DNA of 11,264 bases. It comes from Draconibacterium sp. GTDB taxonomy: Bacteria > Bacteroidota > Bacteroidia > Bacteroidales > Prolixibacteraceae. Numbering within the stretch: position 1 is the first letter of the stretch; every line of letters begins with the position of its first letter. Both the position numbers and the translations under genes were made by a program. Shown here in pieces: positions 6,624 through 11,264 of the stretch. Location: NCBI GenBank assembly GCA_027011835.1, contig JALUZN010000133.1, positions 1-11,264 of the forward strand, read 5' to 3'. The notes beneath the pieces are model-generated. The model did no database searches, was not told the DNA's origin, and saw only the letters and a list, made by a program, of their open reading frames with translations.

Positions 6624-7916
6624 ATGTTTTTAAAAGGGACTTTTATTCCAATTGTTGTGTTAACTCTTTTTCTCTTTTCCATTCAACCTGTATTTGCACA
6701 ATGGAACGATGTTAATTACGATGAGAATAAAATAGCTCATTATAGACTGCCCGACCCGTTAATCACTTTTAACGGGCGTAAAATAAAAAATACAAAAAAA
6801 TGGGAAAATAAACGCCGCCCCGAGTTGTTGCAGTTTTTTACCGAAAACGTTTATGGCAAAGTTCCCGGTAATTTGAAAATTGCATCGGTTGATGTAGTTG
6901 AAAAAAACGATAATGCATATAACGGAAAAGCAATTCGGAAACAGGTTGAACTTACATTTAAGAACAACGGGAAGGAGTTGAGTTTTACAATTTTACTTTA
7001 TCTTCCTAAAAACAATGTAAAATCGCCACTTTTTGTTGGCTATAATTTTTATGGAAATCACACCATTACAACCGATGTTAATGTTATTATTTCCGAAGCC
7101 TGGACAAAAAATAACACATCGTTTGGGATTATTAACCACCAGCTAACCGAACAATCGCGCGGTGTGAGAACAAATCGTTGGCCGGTAGAGAAAATTATTG
7201 ATGCAGGTTTTGGCTTGGCAACCATTTTTTATGGAGAAGTTGACCCCGACCGGAATGATTTTTTCGACGGCATTCATCCACTTTTGTATCACGAAAACCA
7301 AACTCATCCTGCGAGCGACGAGTGGGGAAGTATTTCGGCATGGGCATGGGGATTGCAGCGTGCAATGGATTATTTTGAAACAGATAAAGATATTGATGCC
7401 ACTAAAGTTGTAGTTTTTGGCCATTCGCGATTGGGGAAAACTTCGCTTTGGGCAGGTGCCCGCGATCAGCGGTTTGCAGCGGTAATTTCAAACGAATCGG
7501 GGTGTGGTGGCGCAGCACTCTCGAAACGAAGAATTGGCGAAACGGTATGGCGAATTAATAAAAATTTCCCCCACTGGTTTTGCGAAAATTTTAAAATGTA
7601 TAATAAAAACGAGCGCTCGTTGCCCGTCGACCAGCACGAATTAATTGCATTAATTGCACCTCGTCCGGTTTATATAGCAAGTGCCGAAGAAGATAAATGG
7701 TCCGACCCGCGCGGTGAATTCCTGTCGGCATTTTATGCAACTCCGGTTTATAATTTATACAATAAAAAAGGTATTCCTTCCGATAAAATGCCGGAAGTAA
7801 ATTGTCCCATTCAAAATACAGTTGCGTACCATATTCGAACAGGTAAACACGATGTAACCGATTTTGATTGGAAACAGTATTTAATGTGGGCAAAAAAAGA
7901 ACTTAAAATTGAATAA
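6624..7916 (+). CDS. CE15-like 4-O-methyl-glucuronoyl methylesterase
   Basis: 430 residues from the ATG at 6624; a TTG at 6615 is in frame but overlaps the GH5 stop and adds only three residues. A Sec signal peptide (hydrophobic 8-21, likely cleavage at VFA-Q, 25/26) sends it to the periplasm. The catalytic triad of carbohydrate esterase family 15 is visible: Ser268 in GHSRLGKTSLWAGA, Glu291 in SNESGCGGAAL, and His409 in TGKHDVTDFDW. LPVDQHELIALIAPRPVYIASA (333-354) is also typical of bacterial CE15 proteins. The family cleaves esters between 4-O-methyl-glucuronate side chains of xylan and alcohols, including lignin, although some bacterial members prefer simple uronate esters. The position directly after the GH5 gene and before DUF1080 supports a role in opening decorated plant hemicellulose. 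The protein looks intact. Confidence 0.92.
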   Translation: MFLKGTFIPIVVLTLFLFSIQPVFAQWNDVNYDENKIAHYRLPDPLITFNGRKIKNTKKWENKRRPELLQFFTENVYGKVPGNLKIASVDVVEKNDNAYNGKAIRKQVELTFKNNGKELSFTILLYLPKNNVKSPLFVGYNFYGNHTITTDVNVIISEAWTKNNTSFGIINHQLTEQSRGVRTNRWPVEKIIDAGFGLATIFYGEVDPDRNDFFDGIHPLLYHENQTHPASDEWGSISAWAWGLQRAMDYFETDKDIDATKVVVFGHSRLGKTSLWAGARDQRFAAVISNESGCGGAALSKRRIGETVWRINKNFPHWFCENFKMYNKNERSLPVDQHELIALIAPRPVYIASAEEDKWSDPRGEFLSAFYATPVYNLYNKKGIPSDKMPEVNCPIQNTVAYHIRTGKHDVTDFDWKQYLMWAKKELKIE

Positions 7917-7939
7917 TTAACTAAATAAAAAACAGAATT

Positions 7940-8641
7940 ATGAACCGTGTAATTGTCCTTCTTTTTGTTGCGTCTATAATTGTTTCGTGCAACTTCTCCT
8001 CAAAACCCAAAACCATTAAACTGTTTAACGGTGTCGATTTAACCGGGTGGCATGTCGATGTTCCGGCGATGGATAAAAATCCGGATACGTTAAATCCGTT
8101 TGTTGTGCGCGACTCAATGTTGGTAAGCCTTGGTACACCACAAGGACATCTTATTACCGACTCAGTTTATCAGAATTATCGACTCGATGTTGAATATCGT
8201 TTTCCGGGAACGCCCGGTAATTGTGGTGTTTTGGTGCATGCATCAACTCCGCGGGCACTATATAAAATGTTTCCAAAGTCGATTGAAGTACAGATGATGT
8301 TTGAAAATGCCGGCGATTTTTGGTGTATTGTTGAAGACATTACAGTTCCCGATATGGTAAAACGTCGAGGCGATAAAAGTGAGTGGGGAATTACCGAAGG
8401 CAAAAAACGACGCATTTTGAATCTTACCGATAACTCGGAAAAACCAATTGGCGAATGGAATAAAATGGTGATTGAATGTGTAGGAAACGAAATTAAAGTT
8501 TGGGTAAACAACGACCTTGTTAACGATGGTTTTGATTGTACCGCGGATAAAGGACAGATTGCAATTCAGGCCGAAGGATCGGAAGTGGAGTTCAGAAAAC
8601 TGGAGTTGACTCCGATTACTGAAATTACGGATTCTGAATAG
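7940..8641 (+). CDS. DUF1080 lipoprotein (3-keto-disaccharide hydrolase family)
   Basis: 233 residues. A lipoprotein signal peptide ends in the lipobox VSC with Cys17, so it is membrane-anchored, probably in the outer membrane. The remainder is one DUF1080 domain (PF06439, concanavalin-like beta-sandwich): the N-terminal hallmark LFNGVDLTGW (28-37), the internal NYRLDVEYRFPG (79-90) and GNCGVLVH (93-100), SIEVQMM (114-120), and the C-terminal strands GEWNKMVIECVGNEIKVWVN (171-190) and GQIAIQAEGSEVEFRKLEL (205-223). Some members of this domain are known to hydrolyse 3-keto-glycosides; others may only bind glycans, so activity is not proven here. It follows the CE15 gene by 23 bases and is probably the last gene of this operon. 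No 3-keto-forming oxidoreductase is visible in the window, which leaves the pathway incomplete. Confidence 0.9.
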   Translation: MNRVIVLLFVASIIVSCNFSSKPKTIKLFNGVDLTGWHVDVPAMDKNPDTLNPFVVRDSMLVSLGTPQGHLITDSVYQNYRLDVEYRFPGTPGNCGVLVHASTPRALYKMFPKSIEVQMMFENAGDFWCIVEDITVPDMVKRRGDKSEWGITEGKKRRILNLTDNSEKPIGEWNKMVIECVGNEIKVWVNNDLVNDGFDCTADKGQIAIQAEGSEVEFRKLELTPITEITDSE

Positions 8642-8918
8642 GTTGAATGGCTATTGTTAGCGCGTAATACGCCCCCCAACACTGTTAAACTATTATTGCC
8701 TGGTTGAAAAATGGTACGAGTTATGTAATGTTAAGTCGTGTAATCTTTAAAGAAAATTCTACGAATCTTATAACTAAAATTTTATCTTTGAACGGTAATA
8801 AAATTATGAATTGTATAGAATAACCTTGTGGAATTTAACACCTATTGTTGTTATTCTCAGTAATATAAATTAACTACTAAATTGTAAATAACTTCTTTAA
8901 TTCACTAAAATTATAAAA
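8642..8918. other. 277-bp intergenic region upstream of the DUF3078 gene
   Basis: No gene is seen. It contains short dyads near its left end (GCGTAATACGC at 8662-8672 and AACACTGTT at 8678-8686), neither followed by a T-run, so termination of the GH5 operon here is uncertain. A good -7 box lies at 8783-8790. The last 40 bases before the next ATG are very AT-rich, as is usual ahead of Bacteroidota start codons. Confidence 0.6.
8783..8790 (+). promoter_or_regulatory. probable -7 promoter box for the DUF3078 gene
   Basis: TATCTTTG matches the Bacteroidota -7 consensus TAnnTTTG at every fixed base. No clear TTG is seen at the expected -33 distance. It would give a leader of about 120 bases, long but workable. 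No other full match lies between 8642 and 8918 on this strand. Confidence 0.45.
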
Positions 8919-9788
8919 ATGAAAAAGCTTATTCTTCTCCTTATCACTCTGTTTTCACTCTCTGCTTATGCACAAAATGTTCCCGACTCGTTAAAACTTT
9001 GGAAAGTTAATGGTAATATAACTTTTAATTTTTCGCAGGTTTCTTTAACCAATTGGGCTGCAGGTGGTAAAACCTCCGGAACAGGTGTGTTTCTTTCGAA
9101 TCTTTCGGCCAACTATAAAAAAGACAAGATTAGTTGGGATAACTCGGCACAAATAAATTATGGGCTTTACAAAGAGGACGGAAAAAACTTTGAAAAGTCA
9201 AACGATAAAATTGATTTAAGTTCGAAATTGGGAATTACGGCAAAGGGCAATTGGAATTATGCTGCAATTTTGAGCTTTAAATCGCAATTTGCTCCGGGAT
9301 ATGATAAAGATGACGATACAAAAATTATCTCAAATTTTTTAGCACCGGGTTATTTAAACCTCGGAGCCGGTATGGATTATAAGACTGATAATTTCTCTCT
9401 TTTAATCGCACCGCTCGATGGTAAATTTACATTTGTAATGGACGATATACTTGCTGCTGATGGTGCTTTTGGAGTCGACCCCGGAAAAAACTCACGTAGT
9501 GAAATAGGTATGTTTGTTAAACTTGAGTATAAAAAAGAGGTGGTTAAAAATGTAACCTTTGAAACCAAGCTCGATCTCTTTTCAAACTACTTTCATAACC
9601 CCGAAAATATTGATGTTGACTGGAATGTTTTGGTTAATATGAAAGTGAACGAATATCTTTCAGCAAATTTGGTTACACGCTTAATTTACGACGACGATGT
9701 TAAAATATTAGATTCCGAGACCGGTAAAAGTGCACCACGCGTACAATTTATGGAGATGTTTGGAGTTGGATTAACATTGAAATTTTAA
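8919..9788 (+). CDS. DUF3078 outer-membrane beta-barrel-like protein
   Basis: 289 residues. A Sec signal peptide (MKKLILLLITLFSLSAYA, cleavage likely before Gln19) is followed by the DUF3078 hallmark VSLTNWAAGGKTSGTG (41-56). The rest alternates polar and hydrophobic residues in strands of 8-12 with short acidic turns, and the chain ends in LTLKF with a terminal Phe, as in outer-membrane barrels. The biochemical function of the family is unknown; it is widespread in Bacteroidota and is usually described as an outer-membrane or surface protein. It stands alone: 277 bases separate it from the DUF1080 gene, a strong -7 box lies upstream, and the convergent trmH gene with a 16-bp hairpin lies downstream. 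I see nothing that ties it to the carbohydrate genes. Confidence 0.88.
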   Translation: MKKLILLLITLFSLSAYAQNVPDSLKLWKVNGNITFNFSQVSLTNWAAGGKTSGTGVFLSNLSANYKKDKISWDNSAQINYGLYKEDGKNFEKSNDKIDLSSKLGITAKGNWNYAAILSFKSQFAPGYDKDDDTKIISNFLAPGYLNLGAGMDYKTDNFSLLIAPLDGKFTFVMDDILAADGAFGVDPGKNSRSEIGMFVKLEYKKEVVKNVTFETKLDLFSNYFHNPENIDVDWNVLVNMKVNEYLSANLVTRLIYDDDVKILDSETGKSAPRVQFMEMFGVGLTLKF

Positions 9789-9799
9789 AGCTATACTCT

Positions 9800-9840
9800 A
9801 TCCATTTAGCTTTTCAGAGTTTACGAAAAGCTAAATGGAT
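9800..9840. terminator. perfect 16-bp inverted repeat between convergent genes
   Basis: ATCCATTTAGCTTTTC at 9800-9815 pairs exactly with GAAAAGCTAAATGGAT at 9825-9840 around a 9-base loop (AGAGTTTAC). It fills the 57-base space between the stops of the DUF3078 gene (+) and trmH (-) and so can act in both directions. There is no strong T-run immediately after either arm, so it may work as a weak bidirectional terminator or as a 3'-end stabiliser. Confidence 0.75.
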
Positions 9841-9845
9841 TGATT

Positions 9846-10529
9846 CTAATCCTTTTTGTGCTCTTCCCAAAAACGTTTTTCAATTAAATCGCTTCGCTTA
9901 ATGGTTCTTTTTATCCATTCAATTTTTATATCCGTTTTTTCTTTTTCCGATAGCTGCCAGTTTACTGTAGAGTTGTGAAGTTTGTGGGTGAGGAAGTGTA
10001 AAACAATTGCTGCCGAAACCGAAATATTAAAACTTTCGGTAAATCCATACATCGGAATTTTAAGAAATTCGTCAGCTTCATTCATAATTATTTCCGAAAT
10101 ACCCGGTTTTTCCGATCCAAAAACAAGAGCCGTTTTTCCGGTTGTAATATCGTAGTCGGGAAGTTCCTGATCGTTTGTGTGAGGGGTAGTCGCAACAATT
10201 TTATATCCCTGAGATTTTAACTCTTTTATGGTTGCCAGACTGTTGTTGTCTTTTTGATTGTATTTGTGGAGTGTTAGCCATTTCGACGAGCCAAGCGAAA
10301 CTTCACTGTCGAGTCTGAATTCATTACGATTTTCAATTATATGTACGTCTTGAATGCCAAAACAATCGCACGAACGTAGTACAGCACTTGCATTTTGCGA
10401 CTGATAAATGTCTTCTAAAACAACAGTAATGTATTTTGTTCGCTGCTCAATAATTTTATTGAAGAGGTTTAACCGTTTAGGTGTAATGTGTGGCGACAAG
10501 TAATTAAATAGTTCAGTTTGAATAGACAT
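9846..10529 (-). CDS. trmH: tRNA (guanosine-2'-O-)-methyltransferase, SpoU/TrmH family
   Basis: 227 residues from the ATG at 10527-10529. A longer frame to 10571 would run through the HU terminator hairpin, so I reject that start. The SPOUT/SpoU motifs are all present: motif 1 NASAVLRSCDCFG (46-58) with catalytic Arg52, motif 2 ALVFGSEKPGIS (134-145), and motif 3 IPMYGFTESFNISVSAA (158-174) forming the trefoil-knot SAM site. The N-terminal helix, the GSSKWLTLHKY segment (80-90) and the basic C-terminal tail (about 200-227) resemble true TrmH, which methylates the ribose of G18 in tRNA, more than the rRNA enzyme RlmB, which has an extra substrate-binding domain. It is cytoplasmic. The HU gene lies upstream on the same strand but is separated by a terminator, so trmH probably has its own promoter, which I could not place. 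Confidence 0.88.
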   Translation of the reverse strand: MSIQTELFNYLSPHITPKRLNLFNKIIEQRTKYITVVLEDIYQSQNASAVLRSCDCFGIQDVHIIENRNEFRLDSEVSLGSSKWLTLHKYNQKDNNSLATIKELKSQGYKIVATTPHTNDQELPDYDITTGKTALVFGSEKPGISEIIMNEADEFLKIPMYGFTESFNISVSAAIVLHFLTHKLHNSTVNWQLSEKEKTDIKIEWIKRTIKRSDLIEKRFWEEHKKD

Positions 10530-10555
10530 TGTTGTAATGTTAAATGACTTCACAC

Positions 10556-10583
10556 AAAAAAAGGGAAACAAAATGTTTCCCTT
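10556..10583 (-). terminator. intrinsic terminator of the HU gene
   Basis: On the - strand, AAGGGAAAC and GTTTCCCTT form a 9-bp stem with a 5-base loop (10561-10583), followed by a run of T (the A-run at 10556-10562 on the + strand). It begins 20 bases after the HU stop codon and lies before the trmH start, a textbook rho-independent layout. Confidence 0.9.
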
Positions 10584-10603
10584 AAATTTCTTGTTTCGTT
10601 AAT

Positions 10604-10876
10604 TTACGATACAGAATCAGCTAATTCAGCACCAGCTTTAAATTTAACAACTTTTTTAGCTGCAATTTGAATTTCTTTCCCAGTTTGTGGATTTCTTCCG
10701 GTTCTTGCACTGCGTTCAGTTACAGAAAAAGATCCAAAACCAATTAAAGCAACTCTATCGCCACCTTTTAAAGCGTCGGTAGTTGCAGAAACAAATGCAT
10801 CGAGAGCTTTTTTAGCGTCAGCTTTAGTTAGGCCAGCTCCGGCGGCCATTGCATCAATTAATTGTGCTTTGTTCAT
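10604..10876 (-). CDS. hup: HU-family DNA-binding protein
   Basis: 90 residues, the standard HU length. The helical dimerisation part (1-40; MNKAQLIDAMAAGAGLTKAD) is followed by the beta-arm region, with GFGSFSVTERSARTGRNPQT (46-65) carrying the DNA-intercalating Pro63 in RNPQTG and ending in KVVKFKAG (75-82). HU binds and bends DNA without strict sequence preference as a dimer in the nucleoid. The gene is monocistronic: an intrinsic terminator follows directly, and the upstream gap of 279 bases is shared with the divergent tRNA-Ser gene. The homodimer form (one of the short, DNA-binding-competent HU types) is likely; IHF is less likely from the arm sequence. Confidence 0.96.
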   Translation of the reverse strand: MNKAQLIDAMAAGAGLTKADAKKALDAFVSATTDALKGGDRVALIGFGSFSVTERSARTGRNPQTGKEIQIAAKKVVKFKAGAELADSVS

Positions 10877-10952
10877 ACGGCAAAATTTTAATTAAATGGT
10901 TAAAATGTTGATAATTAAATGTTTATAAAACAAGTATTCTGTTAAATATCAA

Positions 10953-11018
10953 TTCTCTAAATTAAAAAATAGTATTGTGACATCTTGTAATGCCAGTAAA
11001 ATCAATAGTTTTAGAGAA
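10953..11018. repeat. 9-bp inverted repeat in the HU/tRNA-Ser gap
   Basis: TTCTCTAAA (10953-10961) and TTTAGAGAA (11010-11018) are exact reverse complements separated by 48 bases. They lie 77 and 134 bases from the HU start on the upstream side. This could be a pair of protein-binding half-sites or a chance match in AT-rich DNA. Confidence 0.5.
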
Positions 11019-11116
11019 CGTTTTATTTCGAACACTAAATTCATAAATAAGTTTTTAAAAAACAACCTTTCTAACTTTTTTTTTTTATCAATTTATATTT
11101 TTTTTTTGAAAAAGGC

Positions 11117-11147
11117 TTTTGCAGTTTGAAAATTAATTCTACTTTTG
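11117..11147 (+). promoter_or_regulatory. promoter of tRNA-Ser
   Basis: TTTTG at 11117-11121 and TACTTTTG at 11140-11147 match the Bacteroidota -33 (TTTG) and -7 (TAnnTTTG) elements with an 18-base spacer. Transcription would start around 11152-11154, a few bases before the mature tRNA 5' end at 11156. Two T-tracts lie just upstream. Confidence 0.75.
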
Positions 11148-11155
11148 TCGCGCTC

Positions 11156-11240
11156 GGAGAGATGGCAGAGTGGTCGAATGCGGCGGTCTTGAAAACCGTT
11201 GTACCGCGAGGTACCGGGGGTTCGAATCCCTCTCTCTCCG
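11156..11240 (+). tRNA. tRNA-Ser (anticodon UGA)
   Basis: An 85-nt class II tRNA. The acceptor stem GGAGAGA (11156-11162) pairs with TCTCTCC (11233-11239), with G11240 as discriminator base. The anticodon stem GCGGT/ACCGT encloses the loop CTTGAAA, giving TGA, which reads UCA and, with wobble modification, other UCN codons. The long variable arm GTACC-GCGA-GGTAC is the serine-specific identity feature. The T-arm has GGGGG-TTCGAAT-CCCTC. CCA is not encoded (CAA follows), so it must be added enzymatically. Confidence 0.97.
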
Positions 11241-11264
11241 CAAATAAATCCACTAAAGTATTTT

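Noticed and set aside
8661..8671. CGCGTAATACG resembles the start of a phage T7 promoter context
   Set aside because: The match stops after TAATACG; the following bases are CCCCCC rather than ACTCACTATA, so it is a chance resemblance and not vector sequence.
10530..10571. N-terminal extension of trmH starting at 10571
   Set aside because: It overlaps the HU terminator hairpin and adds residues not fitting the family; the ATG at 10529 gives the usual TrmH start.
11071..11253. A 60-codon open frame on the - strand containing EGFEPPVPRGTTVFKTAAF
   Set aside because: It is the antisense translation of the tRNA-Ser gene, a familiar spurious protein in databases. The tRNA fold explains the sequence fully.

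Overview
The window looks like chromosomal DNA from a member of the Bacteroidota, probably class Bacteroidia near the marine or anaerobic Marinilabiliales/Prolixibacteraceae; the phylum is fairly safe, the family is a guess. The reasons are moderate AT-richness, start codons mostly without Shine-Dalgarno sequences, promoter-like TAnnTTTG boxes, a DUF3078 outer-membrane protein, a 90-residue HU protein, and a tRNA-Ser gene that does not encode its CCA end.

Positions 1-3661 (+ strand) form a tight operon: the 3' part of one secreted-type alpha/beta hydrolase, a complete paralogue of it, a zinc-ribbon NUDIX hydrolase and a three-domain aminopeptidase P. The stop and start codons of the last three overlap. 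Its promoter lies upstream of the window. Converging on it with 6 bases between stop codons is a sodium:solute symporter (3668-4993, - strand).

Positions 4994-5475 are gene-free. They hold a 7/8-bp tandem repeat array (5101-5212) and a second heptad run (5425-5459) whose reverse complement resembles the first. Then comes a + strand three-gene set: a Tat-exported family 5 glycoside hydrolase, a CE15-type glucuronoyl esterase and a DUF1080 (3-keto-disaccharide hydrolase family) lipoprotein. With the esterases and the symporter this suggests extracellular breakdown of decorated plant or algal hemicellulose, perhaps glucuronoxylan, with uptake of a released solute. No SusC/SusD pair, sugar kinase or dedicated regulator is visible, so substrate assignment is inferred.

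The right end (8919-11264) is housekeeping: a DUF3078 outer-membrane protein (+), trmH (-) separated from it by a perfect 16-bp hairpin, an HU gene (-) with a clear intrinsic terminator, and tRNA-Ser(UGA) (+) with a recognisable Bacteroidota promoter preceded by two long T-tracts about two helical turns apart.

No transposase, CRISPR array, phage gene or defence system was found. The least ordinary element is the pair of related heptad arrays in front of the GH5-CE15-DUF1080 operon.
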